A stretch of DNA of 64,000 bases from Fuerstiella sp. (GTDB lineage Bacteria; Planctomycetota; Planctomycetia; Planctomycetales; Planctomycetaceae): positions 1,913 through 65,912 of the forward strand of contig JABABI010000007.1 of assembly GCA_014238335.1 (NCBI GenBank), given 5' to 3'. A model generated the notes under the pieces. The model was not told the origin of the DNA and ran no database searches. It was given only the letters and a program-made list of their open reading frames with translations. The first letter of the stretch is position 1. The number at the start of each line of letters is the position of its first letter. Positions 1 through 9,457 of this stretch are shown here, piece by piece. The translations under genes were made by a program, and so were the position numbers.

Positions 1-428
1 ACGATATTGCCGGGGCCATAGTAGGGATGTACTTCCATTCGGTCACCACAATTTGGGCAGCTAATACGTCGATCGTATTCCTGTGTATTGAGCGGTCGAC
101 AGGGCACAGCTTCGCCTCCGACCCTCCGAGCCCTGCGCAATCGAGTAATGACTCCGAAGTCTTCATTCTTCAGCAACAGACCGTAGCAACCGCCGCAATA
201 TAACACCGGCCGCTCTTCAATTTGTCCGATACCCAGCGTCTTTTGACACGCCGGGCATTCCGCATCCAGCTCACCGCCGCTGGACGTCACACGGTCAACG
301 CTGAGCGGGTTATCTGCGGTGAAAACCAAAGCCCGGCAGTACTCGCACTGCAGATAGTCTCGGCCCTGGACGGTCACCGCCCTGCCGCCACACTGCAGGC
401 AACAAAATATCTTCTTAGGAGCAATCAT
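1..428 (-). CDS. Zinc-ribbon protein, 3' end cut by window edge
   Basis: The minus strand is open from an ATG at 428 to the window edge (about 142 codons seen, no stop), so the C-terminus is missing. Five Cys-x2-Cys knuckles are visible, at residues 10-13, 28-31, 58-61, 78-81 and 124-127. Two pairs of knuckles would make two zinc ribbons, and the last one probably pairs with Cys residues beyond the edge. No signal peptide or membrane segment is visible, so it is probably cytoplasmic. It lies about 200 nt downstream of the TlpA-like gene on the same strand. The substrate or role cannot be told from this part. Multi-zinc-ribbon proteins of this kind are often nucleic-acid or protein binding; that is inference. 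Confidence 0.7.
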   Translation of the reverse strand, partial: MIAPKKIFCCLQCGGRAVTVQGRDYLQCEYCRALVFTADNPLSVDRVTSSGGELDAECPACQKTLGIGQIEERPVLYCGGCYGLLLKNEDFGVITRLRRARRVGGEAVPCRPLNTQEYDRRISCPNCGDRMEVHPYYGPGNI

Positions 429-632
429 CGTCCACCCACTACAAACCGAGAAAAGCCTGACACTTTCTACGTTAGCTTGTGTGGTTCGGCCGTGCGGCCG
501 ATTCACAGCAGGTATACAGTCTCACAGGTCTGCCTGAACCATTTGGCCGGATTTTGTCGCTCGCTCAGATTGACGCGGCGCATGCCCCACCGGGGTAAAG
601 CTATAGGGCATGTGCTTTCAACGTCGGCGGAA

Positions 633-1838
633 TCAATTCTCGCTGTCACCCGTCTCAACGTCGCCGAGTAACCCTGACAGCAACCGATTCAGCTGCTGGC
701 CCCGAGCCGACAGAGAAACAACCTTGCCTTCCTGATCAACCAGAATAGCGGTCGGAATACCGCTGACGCCGTAATGTACTGCCAACGGATTGTCCCACCC
801 TCGTTCGTCGGCTTTGTCACTCATCAGGTTGGTCCACGTCAAACTCTCTGAATCGACATATCCCTGGTATTTGTCCTGCGATGTATCCAGATTAATACCA
901 ACGATAGCGAAGCCGTTGTCGCCGTATTTTTCCAGTTGAGCTTTCATGTTGGGAATCTCAGCGCGGCAGGGACCGCACCAACTGGCCCAGAAGTCCACCA
1001 GCACAACCTTGCCTCGATACGCCGACCAGTCAAAGTCCTCGCCGTCAGCCGTGGTGCCTGTGATCTCCATAAACTTTCCGGGGAGTCGCAGTCGACGAGC
1101 CGAACCGAGGGCTCTGCCTGCACGCGTACGCAACGTCTCGTCATCGCATTTTTCCATTGCCGCAGCCAAACGTTCATAAACTTCAGCACCAGCTTCTGAC
1201 TTCTTCGTTTTGCCCAGCGTGCTGCCCACATTTGAAACAAGGGAATAAGTCGTTCGGTCCAGGCCGTTCTCATCGATCACGGTGAATAATTCGTTAACGA
1301 AGGTGTCTCGGTCTGCCTCCGACATAGTCGCCACCGACGCCACCTTCTGTGAGAGTTTCCGCGTGGTCAGCAGTGCCACGATCGCGGGTCTCTCGTCTGC
1401 TTCGAGTGCTTCCATTAGCGTTTTCATGCCTTCTGCCCCTGCGGCTCGATCCACTCGACTCAACGCGGACAGCGCTCCGAGTTTTTCGTTGATGACTTTT
1501 ATTTCAACAGCTTCGTCAGGCTTACCAGCCATCACTTTGTCGCAAGCCGCCAGTACTGCTTCCACCTGCGACTTCAAATGAGCCTTTGAGGCGTCCGGCG
1601 TTCGCTCCTTTGGACGAGTCCGCTTCACTTTGTTCATGAACGCGAACAACTCGGTCGCACTTCCGTCCGGCACTTCGAACGTTTTGTCCTCTTCCACTGC
1701 CGCAACCGGCTTGTCCTGGACGGGCTCTTCTGATTTTTCATCCTGAGCCACGACCACGCCAATCAACATCAGGACGACGCAAGACATCACTACAGATTGA
1801 TGGAGCCGTATATTTACCAGAGGTGTGCGAAAAACCAT
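633..1838 (-). CDS. Exported TlpA/ResA-like thioredoxin-fold protein, copy 1
   Basis: A 401-residue protein. An in-frame extension runs further upstream, but the ATG at 1838 puts a clean hydrophobic signal sequence at the N-terminus (about residues 14-31), so it was chosen. Residues about 35-245 form a helical, charged region with no recognised domain. The C-terminal 150 residues are a TlpA/ResA-type thioredoxin domain with the redox motif WCGPC at 287-291 and the cis-proline loop GIPT near 361-363. The family acts outside the cytoplasmic membrane in disulphide reduction or exchange, for example in cytochrome c maturation; the substrate here is unknown. The next gene upstream (2134-3315) is a close paralogue, so this is a tandem duplication. 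Confidence 0.9.
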   Translation of the reverse strand: MVFRTPLVNIRLHQSVVMSCVVLMLIGVVVAQDEKSEEPVQDKPVAAVEEDKTFEVPDGSATELFAFMNKVKRTRPKERTPDASKAHLKSQVEAVLAACDKVMAGKPDEAVEIKVINEKLGALSALSRVDRAAGAEGMKTLMEALEADERPAIVALLTTRKLSQKVASVATMSEADRDTFVNELFTVIDENGLDRTTYSLVSNVGSTLGKTKKSEAGAEVYERLAAAMEKCDDETLRTRAGRALGSARRLRLPGKFMEITGTTADGEDFDWSAYRGKVVLVDFWASWCGPCRAEIPNMKAQLEKYGDNGFAIVGINLDTSQDKYQGYVDSESLTWTNLMSDKADERGWDNPLAVHYGVSGIPTAILVDQEGKVVSLSARGQQLNRLLSGLLGDVETGDSEN

Positions 1839-2133
1839 CGTAATTGCTCTCACATTGTGGGGTGAAAAAGGTGCCATCGATACACGTATCAATCTACTGT
1901 CACGGCAGGCAACGCGACAGCAGGACGCATGTCTGCCCACGAAAAAAAGATGGATTACAAATTCAGGGCTTCTCGGACCCTGAGAGACTTCTATCCACAG
2001 CTGCGGCACGTATTGCCCACATTATCGCAGCAACCGACGTCCTGCGAGCGGTCAATTTAATAGACCGTTGAGGGTGTTGCACAGGCCGCGAAGACGGATT
2101 GTGGACGTACCCCGGCAGGTCGCTCAAGACAGT

Positions 2134-3315
2134 CTACTGTGCCGGCGTGTCGTCGTCGGCCGATCCCAGTAACTCCGCCAGCAACCGATTCAGCTCTCCA
2201 CCACGAGCCGTCATTGAAATGACTTTACCTTGCTTGTCGACGAGAATTGCTGTGGGAATTCCGCTGATGCCGTAGTGCACTGCGAGTGGACTGTTCCAGC
2301 CACGTTCGCTTTCATCCTGACTCATCAGATTTACCCATGTCAGTTCCTCACGGTCAACATAGTTTTGGTATTCATTGATCGTGTTGTCCAGGTTGATCCC
2401 GACAATCGCAAATCCCCTGTCCCCGTATTTTTCCAGCTGAGCCTTCATGTTGGGAATCTCAGCGCGACAGGGCCCGCACCAACTGGCCCAGAAATCCACC
2501 AGAACAACTTTGCCACGATACGACGCCCAGTCAAAGTCCTCACCCTCGGCCGTGGTCCCCAAAACTTCTATGAACTGCCCCGGCAGTGCCAGCCGTCGAG
2601 CAATCGCCTGCATTCGCTGAACCTGAGACTCCAGCGCAGGATTGTTCAGTTTCATGAGGGCCTTCGCCAGCCGTTCGTATACCACAGCACCAAGCTGGGG
2701 GGTTACTGAATTCTCAAGAGCTTCGCCCAGACTGGATGCAATGCTGACCGTTCGCTGGTCAAGGCCGTGCGTGTCGATGAACAGGAACAGATCGTCGATA
2801 AACTTCGCCTGAGCGGCATCCGGTGTCCTGAAGAACTCACTTGCCTTCATTTGCAGACGCATCCCGCCAATCAACTGTACAACGGCGGGCCGTTCGTCCT
2901 TCTCATATTGTTTGAACAGCCCGTTCAGTAGTTCTGCTGCAGACTCATCAGCCTGCGAAAGGACGGCGTAACCCGACAGACGTTCCATCAGGGCTTTGAG
3001 TTCCTGCTGTTCATCCGGATTCAGCTCCATGATTCGATCGCAGACGGCCACAACGGCTTTGACCTGTGCCTTCAGATGAGCAACGACAGCTTCCCGGTTT
3101 CGCTCTGCCGAAGGTGTCGTCTTCACTGTGTTGATGAACGCAAACAGCTCATCAATTGTGCCGTCCGGTATCGGAAACATATTCGCTTCCTCGGCAGGCT
3201 TTGGCTCGTCAGCGGCAGGTGTCAGTGCCAATGACGAACCGACGATCAGAAGTAGCCCGCATAAACAGAAGAAGTTTTTTATGGTCACACCGGATAGATA
3301 ATTATCAGTTCGCAT
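2134..3315 (-). CDS. Exported TlpA/ResA-like thioredoxin-fold protein, copy 2
   Basis: A 393-residue paralogue of the neighbouring thioredoxin gene. The ATG at 3315 starts a protein with a signal sequence around residues 12-33. A helical region of unknown function follows, then a thioredoxin domain with WCGPC at 279-283 and the cis-Pro motif GIPT. Over the last 130 residues the two proteins are nearly alignable without gaps and mostly identical, while the helical middle has diverged much more. This suggests that the redox domain is under strong constraint and the helical part sets the partner or substrate. About 295 nt without a gene separate the two copies, so each may have its own promoter. 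Confidence 0.9.
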   Translation of the reverse strand: MRTDNYLSGVTIKNFFCLCGLLLIVGSSLALTPAADEPKPAEEANMFPIPDGTIDELFAFINTVKTTPSAERNREAVVAHLKAQVKAVVAVCDRIMELNPDEQQELKALMERLSGYAVLSQADESAAELLNGLFKQYEKDERPAVVQLIGGMRLQMKASEFFRTPDAAQAKFIDDLFLFIDTHGLDQRTVSIASSLGEALENSVTPQLGAVVYERLAKALMKLNNPALESQVQRMQAIARRLALPGQFIEVLGTTAEGEDFDWASYRGKVVLVDFWASWCGPCRAEIPNMKAQLEKYGDRGFAIVGINLDNTINEYQNYVDREELTWVNLMSQDESERGWNSPLAVHYGISGIPTAILVDKQGKVISMTARGGELNRLLAELLGSADDDTPAQ

Positions 3316-3394
3316 TGTCAGACGTTTTCTCGTTGGATAAGTGACACTGTTAAGTCGACTCCACGGCGTGCACAATAGTCAGGCATAAGGTTGT

Positions 3395-4372
3395 TTAGTT
3401 TTCTTCCGGCACATCACTGGAAGAAAGTGACTGTGCCTCTTCGTAGAGTTTTGCCAGAGGCCGTAAAATCAGCTCCAGCTGCTGCAGGTATTCCGTTTCA
3501 GCGAATTCTGATTTGCGTTCTCGCAGCGATTCCAGTTCGCTTTCCAGCCGGTCACGCTCCGTCCGCTGCTCGGGACTGAGACTGCGTTCCGCCGCACTTC
3601 GTATAAGATGCCAGCGTCGGGCCAGGCTGCCGTCGAGTGCATCTTTGTTCTTAACGTCATCCCTGATACGGACGCCTTCAAAAACTTCTGCCCTGGTTCC
3701 CTTGCTGTCGCCCGTGTCGTCAAGCAACGAATGTTCTGTGGCCAGTCGACCGTCGGAGGTGTAATACTCGTCCGTCCGGCGAGCCGCAAACAGCCATGCT
3801 TCCAGCAAAGACGTCTGCCCATCGCGATTGATGTCCGCTTCCAGATTACCAATTCCGTCGGCCATGTAACGCCCGAATCGAGTAAACTGAATCTCGCCTC
3901 CGTCTTTCGTTCCGGTAATGACGGTTCGATTAAGTCCGCTGAGTGCGTTGATAAATGGAGCGCTGCACGAGGAGCAATTGATAATCGCTGCGGGCCGCTG
4001 CGAGACGGCTAGTAGTTCTGCCGCAGCATCTGCGGAAAGATCGGTCCCGCGCAGATTGAAACGAGCAACTCGACCGTCAAATGTGCCGTGCCCAATCAGC
4101 ACAAGCCAAAGCGGCTCAGCACTTTTCAACGCCACCGCCTCTGAAACTTTCTGCTGCAGTTGGTTAAGACTATCGTCTCCATTGATGATGTCGAATAAAG
4201 CATCTCCGGCGGTCGCTGCGGCTTTCCATTGATCCGCCCATTCGGAAAACATCTGGCCGTATTCGGCGGTTCCTTCTGCTCCTATCACCACGATGACGTG
4301 TTGACGATCCTGAGCAAGACCGGCAGCACCGGCACATAACATTGTAAGCACGAACGTGTGGACACCTGTCAT
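3395..4372 (-). CDS. Exported caspase-like (clan CD) protein with EF-hand loop
   Basis: A 325-residue protein from the ATG at 4372, with a signal peptide at residues 1-20. The fold resembles clan CD cysteine peptidases: a beta-strand runs into the His motif IGHGTFDG (His95), and a second strand leads to INCSSCSAPF with Cys133 and Cys136. The spacing fits a His/Cys dyad, with Cys136 the likelier nucleophile by position. Around residues 180-191 there is a full 12-residue EF-hand-like loop of the form DxNxDGxxSxxE, which could bind calcium. The C-terminus is a charged coiled coil. The family cleaves after acidic or basic residues in metacaspases and legumains; specificity here is not predictable. 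It lies alone between the thioredoxin genes and a 360-nt spacer. Confidence 0.65.
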   Translation of the reverse strand: MTGVHTFVLTMLCAGAAGLAQDRQHVIVVIGAEGTAEYGQMFSEWADQWKAAATAGDALFDIINGDDSLNQLQQKVSEAVALKSAEPLWLVLIGHGTFDGRVARFNLRGTDLSADAAAELLAVSQRPAAIINCSSCSAPFINALSGLNRTVITGTKDGGEIQFTRFGRYMADGIGNLEADINRDGQTSLLEAWLFAARRTDEYYTSDGRLATEHSLLDDTGDSKGTRAEVFEGVRIRDDVKNKDALDGSLARRWHLIRSAAERSLSPEQRTERDRLESELESLRERKSEFAETEYLQQLELILRPLAKLYEEAQSLSSSDVPEEN

Positions 4373-4734
4373 GGCAACAGCTCTTCGGGGAGGCGACACC
4401 GTGAAAATCACGGGGGTGGGCAAAGAAACCTGGTGCATGAGCATTGCAGATCTCCGGCCTGGATTCCATCGAATTGTGTATACAGCAGTTCCAGAGGAAC
4501 TCCGAGTACTTCGGCCCGGGGCTTTTCAACGGGAAAGCCCCGGACTTTTCTGTGATTCCAGGGATCCATCCGGAAAATCGCCGACCGCGCCCTGGCGACG
4601 TCGATCGTGAACTGCCTCACACATGGGGCCCCGCTACAGCGGATTACGCGAACTTGGGGCCGCGGTGAACGTTTTTCTATTTGCCTTTGTCATTGTCCCA
4701 CGAGCCCCACAACCATATCTTTTCGAAATCGGCT
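4373..4734. other. Intergenic spacer with one strong hairpin
   Basis: No convincing gene is present in these 362 bases. The only clear structure is a perfect 10-bp inverted repeat at 4516-4543, listed separately. Small ORFs here have no recognisable features. Confidence 0.6.
4516..4543. terminator. 10-bp perfect hairpin, possible terminator
   Basis: Arms CCGGGGCTTT and AAAGCCCCGG flank an 8-nt loop. The hairpin lies about 190 nt past the stop of the minus-strand operon that ends at 4735. On the plus strand it is followed by a T-rich stretch, on the minus strand it is not, so a classical Rho-independent terminator for the operon is not fully supported. It could instead be a dispersed palindromic element. 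Confidence 0.4.
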
Positions 4735-6672
4735 CTAATTCTGATCACCGGATCGCAGAAACAGATCCCTCGCAAACAAAATTTTTCCCGTGTTTTTTGT
4801 GTCAGTACTCACCGAAATCATGAATTCATCCGGCAGTGTGGTGTAGACAAACAGCCGCAACCGATCAGACGGCAGTTCGTACCTGGACACCTTGTTCACG
4901 AGATCATCCAGCAGATTGCGTTGCACCAGAGTGGGCAGCGATTCATCGTAGAAACGTTCTGTGGGAGTGCGCAAATCCTCTTGCTGGTGCTGGCCCCAGG
5001 GACGCGTATACTGAATGTCGAAATTTGGCTGGCAGTATTCTGCAAGCCGTCGTTTCGCTCCAAACAACCTCAGCTGTTTCGTCTGGTCGTCGTACTTCAT
5101 TTCGTAAATTCGGCGACCGGCCAGAACCAAATATTTGTTGCCCTCTGCGGCTGGGAAGTTGTCGCCCGTCTGAATACTTAATTTCACCAGTCCGGACAGT
5201 TGCAAATCGATATCGCTGATCTCCAGTCGCCAGTCGGCAGAAGCCAATCGACGTCGACTGACAAACGTCTGGCTGGAAAATGGCGGAATCTGCATCGTAA
5301 TGCCACCGGCGTTGCCGGGCATAATCTGCACTTCCGCCTGGTCTACTGTCTCTCCTGTTGAATAGACAGATTGCTGATCCGGCGCCGTCACCTGGTAACT
5401 GTCACCCGAAATCACGAATAGCGCATTCCACTGCATGACGCTCCAGTGAGTATTGTCTTCGGCCCGCGCGACCGCCAGTGTCTGCAGGGTTGTGGATTCT
5501 CCATAACCACGCTGACCGATGGCCAGAAACAACAAACTGAAGATAAGCGACAGACCGACAAGGGCACTGTATGTTGCCAGAAAATGCAGCTGCTTGTTCT
5601 TTGACAGTGCGAAGCAACCTGGAAAAATCAACCCGATGTAACACAGGGCCAGCAAAAATATCAGCCACCACGCATGATCCGGCAACGTCAGTTCTCGCAT
5701 ATGACGGAAGAACTGTTCATCGATCGACGATGGTTCAATCTCGATTAGCTGCCCTATTCCTCTGTTGATCTGATTCTGCTGTCGGATGAACTGCTTAAAT
5801 TCCTCATCTTCGTCCTTCAGCGCGTCAAGCACGACAGCATTACGCACCATCGTTTCCGTCAATCCTTCTCGCTGTACATCCAGGCGGTTGACAATTCCGC
5901 TGCCGATGAAATAGCGAGTCAGCGGCTGATTGAGGTCCGCCAGTTCTCCACTGAACCGAGGATATTCACCACGTCGATCTCTTAGCAGATGCAGACGACC
6001 GCCCAGTTTCAGCCACGACAGGAACGCCTGCTGCCGGGGCAGTTCCCAGTCCGGCACATGATCCATGAATACTGTGTGCAGACCAACGGTTACGGTGGCG
6101 TACGGCGGAAAAATATTTTCCGGCAGGTGTTTGACAGTCGACGGACGGCTGGAAACGGTCTCTGCCCTGTCGAGGATAACCACCTGAGGCTGTTGTTCCT
6201 GCTTTTCAGATTCCAGCTTGTAGGCGGGTCGCGGTTGCATAAACTCTCCGATTTTTTCTCCATCGAAGGACAGAACCCATGCCGTCTGGTAACTGTTGGC
6301 AACGTAGGGATAGAACTGAACCCACCGTCGTGCCGCCGGGGCGATGAACACCTGCTGCACGTACTGCCCGCCCGCGGGATTCAACAGCGCCTGAATTCGC
6401 TGCAGAGTCGCCGTAGCGTCAATCGCTTGATCGGTCTGATTGTCCAGCAGAATGGACAACGGATTAAACTGCCCCGGCTGAACGCGCCCGTCAAATCCCC
6501 ATGTGTGCTCAACAACTTTTAACGTTGGCCCTGACTGTGCAATGGCCGCAGAATTGAAGACTGCGCTGACAATCACCACGAAGGCAAATACCATGCGCAG
6601 TGCATGCGAAACTGCTGCCTGAACCCCGGTTGGCAGCCCAGCGCGTTTCTCGTTCGCGTCGGCCGCGCTCAT
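4735..6672 (-). CDS. Large membrane-anchored envelope protein, last gene of the ABC/MoxR block
   Basis: About 645 residues. The start overlaps the upstream permease stop (TGATG at 6674-6670), which indicates translational coupling; a GTG one codon earlier is also possible. A hydrophobic segment at about residues 28-46 looks like a signal peptide. The long N-terminal half has beta-rich features, and a region around 190-240 resembles the glutamine-amidotransferase-like fold seen in similar operon proteins. Two transmembrane helices lie near the middle (about 335-390), followed by a C-terminal beta-rich region. It is reminiscent of GldG-type partners of ABC-2 exporters, which is inference from the neighbours. 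No catalytic motif was recognised. Confidence 0.75.
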   Translation of the reverse strand: MSAADANEKRAGLPTGVQAAVSHALRMVFAFVVIVSAVFNSAAIAQSGPTLKVVEHTWGFDGRVQPGQFNPLSILLDNQTDQAIDATATLQRIQALLNPAGGQYVQQVFIAPAARRWVQFYPYVANSYQTAWVLSFDGEKIGEFMQPRPAYKLESEKQEQQPQVVILDRAETVSSRPSTVKHLPENIFPPYATVTVGLHTVFMDHVPDWELPRQQAFLSWLKLGGRLHLLRDRRGEYPRFSGELADLNQPLTRYFIGSGIVNRLDVQREGLTETMVRNAVVLDALKDEDEEFKQFIRQQNQINRGIGQLIEIEPSSIDEQFFRHMRELTLPDHAWWLIFLLALCYIGLIFPGCFALSKNKQLHFLATYSALVGLSLIFSLLFLAIGQRGYGESTTLQTLAVARAEDNTHWSVMQWNALFVISGDSYQVTAPDQQSVYSTGETVDQAEVQIMPGNAGGITMQIPPFSSQTFVSRRRLASADWRLEISDIDLQLSGLVKLSIQTGDNFPAAEGNKYLVLAGRRIYEMKYDDQTKQLRLFGAKRRLAEYCQPNFDIQYTRPWGQHQQEDLRTPTERFYDESLPTLVQRNLLDDLVNKVSRYELPSDRLRLFVYTTLPDEFMISVSTDTKNTGKILFARDLFLRSGDQN

Positions 6673-8522
6673 CACGGCGTCCCTTCGAGTGCGGCAACCT
6701 GTGCATGACGCGTCACCGAGGCGGGTGGCAACTCGGACGAATTTTCACGTCGGCTGAGTAAGAAGGGGCACGTCATCCGTACGACCTGGCGAATAATCAA
6801 TGTAAGTGTTGCATAAACCACGATAGCGCAGCACGCCCACCACAGTCGAGAAATTTCTTCTACCTGTCCATACTGGTTGTAGTTGGTCCTCATAAAAGGT
6901 TCAATCAAATACTGCTCTGTCGCCGCAACAGCGCTGTATGGTGAAAACGTCGTTACCAGCTCCTGCACCGGTGTACGGAAACGGAAGAGGGGAATGATCA
7001 CCAGTGGGATGACGGTCCATGCAGTAACTACCGCCACGGACGCCAGGACGGCTTTCGTCTGAGAGTGAATCTTCAAACCAATTCCCGCCGACAACCACGT
7101 CACCAGATGCAGCAGCACAAAGGTGGCGGAAATACTCAGTAGCAGGTAAACCACCGGTCGCAGCACCGAAACGGCTGAGATATTTCTGAAGTCAATATGC
7201 AATAGAAAATAGGTGAGGTTGACGGTAAGAACGGGCACGGAAAGCACAATTAGCAGCCGACGCATGCCGACGACTTTCTGACTAAGCAGTTCCACACCCG
7301 ACAGGGGAGTCGCCAGCAGTGGTTCAATCGTCTGTTTGGCTCGTTCTGACGAAAACAACGTAGCGGCTTTCACGACCGCAACCAGAACGGCCAGTGTCCA
7401 GATCAGTCCCTGCAGCACAGAGAGGCCTTTAAAGTCGTTTCTGGCCGACGCCGTCGCTGCCAGGACGCAGATGAACAGCGTTGGGATTTCCAGCATGACC
7501 AACACTCGAAACAGATACCTGGCCTTCCCCAGCGATTTCTTGTTCCGCTCTCTCCATGCAACCGGATCGTCGGCCGGAAGCGGATTGCTGTCACGGACAA
7601 GTTCAATCCCGCCGGTCGTACGTTCGTTGAGTGCAGTAAAGAAGACGTCCACCACTCGCAGCACTTTCAGCAGTACGGACGCCTGTGATACGAACGCTCG
7701 GCGTACAAGTGTCAGACGGGCAAATAACAGAAACACGGCAGTGGCAAAGAGCGCAGGCACAGATTTCGAAATGGTGATCAGCCAACTGGACTGGGCGACG
7801 GTGGGCCCCATACCAACTGCGTTAATAACTGCCATTTGCGATCGAGAAATACCCCATTGGCTGGCCATAAAGGCAGTTCGCCAGATGGCTGAAGGCACGA
7901 ACGTTGTGTACCCGAGACTCAACGTCAACACAGCCAGAAACCCGATCAATACGTACGACCATATAAACGCCACAACGGTAGTGGTAAACCAGGTCGAACA
8001 CGCAATTGCGACGCTGGCGAACAGCAAACATTCACAAAACAGCAGCCACAATGTTCCGATCAGCAAATCCGTGTCAACTCCACCCAGCGTGTGCACGTGG
8101 GCCAGAACCGGAAACGTCAACAACAGCAACGTCAGCATTGGCACCAGTCGACTGCCGAATTTTTCCAGAATGATCGTGCCGGGATTCAGGCGAGTCAGCA
8201 TCAGCGTGCCCAGCGTGTTGTTTTCTTTTTCGCTCGTGACGCAGGCGCAGCACAATGCCGGCATCAAAATCTGAATCGTGTAGAACAGCAAAGGTGTAAT
8301 TCGTGAAAAAACGTCACCACCGACACCCATGTACTGCAGAGGGCCCGTTAAACCAGCGTTGCTCACGAATCGCTGACGCGCCCCTATTGACTCGCTATAG
8401 GCCAAAAACACAAAGAACAGCAGAATGACGGCCCCCACAACGCGCACGATGTACGTTCGACGACGGTTGGCAAGTTCCGTCAGCTCGCGGCGCAGCAAAG
8501 GTAATTCGGGAATCCAACTCAC
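6672..8522 (-). CDS. ABC-2 type exporter permease
   Basis: A 616-residue, highly hydrophobic protein starting at a GTG (8522) that overlaps the ATPase stop by 4 nt. There are about six N-terminal membrane helices in residues 20-270, a cytoplasmic stretch at about 280-330, and a second set of helices in 340-590. This looks like two ABC-2 membrane units in one chain. With the ATPase next to it, it should form an exporter in the cytoplasmic membrane. The cargo is unknown. The closest analogy is the GldA/GldF/GldG-type system and related ABC-2 exporters that work with VWA/MoxR proteins; that link is inferred from gene order. Confidence 0.85.
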   Translation of the reverse strand: MSWIPELPLLRRELTELANRRRTYIVRVVGAVILLFFVFLAYSESIGARQRFVSNAGLTGPLQYMGVGGDVFSRITPLLFYTIQILMPALCCACVTSEKENNTLGTLMLTRLNPGTIILEKFGSRLVPMLTLLLLTFPVLAHVHTLGGVDTDLLIGTLWLLFCECLLFASVAIACSTWFTTTVVAFIWSYVLIGFLAVLTLSLGYTTFVPSAIWRTAFMASQWGISRSQMAVINAVGMGPTVAQSSWLITISKSVPALFATAVFLLFARLTLVRRAFVSQASVLLKVLRVVDVFFTALNERTTGGIELVRDSNPLPADDPVAWRERNKKSLGKARYLFRVLVMLEIPTLFICVLAATASARNDFKGLSVLQGLIWTLAVLVAVVKAATLFSSERAKQTIEPLLATPLSGVELLSQKVVGMRRLLIVLSVPVLTVNLTYFLLHIDFRNISAVSVLRPVVYLLLSISATFVLLHLVTWLSAGIGLKIHSQTKAVLASVAVVTAWTVIPLVIIPLFRFRTPVQELVTTFSPYSAVAATEQYLIEPFMRTNYNQYGQVEEISRLWWACCAIVVYATLTLIIRQVVRMTCPFLLSRRENSSELPPASVTRHAQVAALEGTP

Positions 8523-9457
8523 GCAGTTTTTCCCTCCGTCAGTTTCATAAAGGCCGTCTCCATGTCCATGGCTTCCGGCTGAAACATCGTGACGCGGGCT
8601 TTTTCATCGACCAAAGCCTGGTGAAAATCGGCCACAGAAAGTTCGTCCTCACGCAGTCGAATGGCCCAGCGGTCGACCTGGCTTTCGACCGAATCGACAC
8701 CCGGTATCTTTCGTACTCGATTCTCCAGATCCGCTGCGGGTTCCTCCAGCCGGATGTGAATAATTCGCTTCAACTGCAGTTGCTGAAAAATGTCATTCAA
8801 CGAACCCTGAGCCACCATTTCTCCCGTTTCGATAATACCAATCCGAGTGCACAGCTGGCTGAGTTCGTGCAGAATGTGACTACTGATCAGAATTGTCTTA
8901 CCCATTTCCTTGAGCGCCTTCAGCAGTTCCCGCACCTCAATACGGGCACGAGGATCAAGACCACTGGCAGGCTCATCCAGCAGCAGCAGATCCGGATCGT
9001 GCAGCAGGACTCGCGCCAATGCCAGTCGCTGTTTCATGCCACGCGACAGACCGTCGACCGCTGAGTTTGCCTTGTGTCCCAGGTCCGTCAGAGACAGCAC
9101 GTCGTCGATCACGCCTTTGCGACGATGACTGGGCAGTTTGTAAGCCGCCGCAAAAAAGTAGAGATATTCCAGCGCCGTAAGATCTTCATACACGCCAAAA
9201 AAATCCGGCATGTAACCGATTTTTTCCCGAACCTGCTGAGGTTGACTGATGACGTCCATGCCACCCACGAGAGCCATGCCGCGAAATTTGGGCTGGAGCG
9301 TTGCCAGGACGCGAATCGTTGTCGATTTTCCGGCGCCGTTGGGCCCGATGAAGCCGAAGACTTCGCCTTTCGGGATGTCCAGTGAGATACCCTTCACGGC
9401 TTCAAACTTACCGTAGCTGACGTGAAGGTCACGAATGCAGACTGCCAGTTGGCTCAT
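8519..9457 (-). CDS. ABC transporter ATP-binding protein (ABC-2 exporter)
   Basis: A 312-residue ATPase. The ATG at 9457 overlaps the stop of the preceding gene (ATGA), which favours it over an upstream in-frame start. Walker A is GPNGAGKST at 38-46, the signature is LSRGMKQR, and Walker B is LLLLDEP followed by the D-loop SGLD. The C-terminal 90 residues are the accessory domain common in CcmA/NatA/GldA-like ATPases that pair with ABC-2 permeases. It energises the permease encoded immediately downstream. All catalytic motifs appear intact. Confidence 0.93.
   Translation of the reverse strand: MSQLAVCIRDLHVSYGKFEAVKGISLDIPKGEVFGFIGPNGAGKSTTIRVLATLQPKFRGMALVGGMDVISQPQQVREKIGYMPDFFGVYEDLTALEYLYFFAAAYKLPSHRRKGVIDDVLSLTDLGHKANSAVDGLSRGMKQRLALARVLLHDPDLLLLDEPASGLDPRARIEVRELLKALKEMGKTILISSHILHELSQLCTRIGIIETGEMVAQGSLNDIFQQLQLKRIIHIRLEEPAADLENRVRKIPGVDSVESQVDRWAIRLREDELSVADFHQALVDEKARVTMFQPEAMDMETAFMKLTEGKTA

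Noticed and set aside
222..671. Plus-strand ORF of 149 codons
   Set aside because: It runs over the minus-strand zinc-ribbon gene, and the protein read on the minus strand has clear Cys pairs whereas this one has none.
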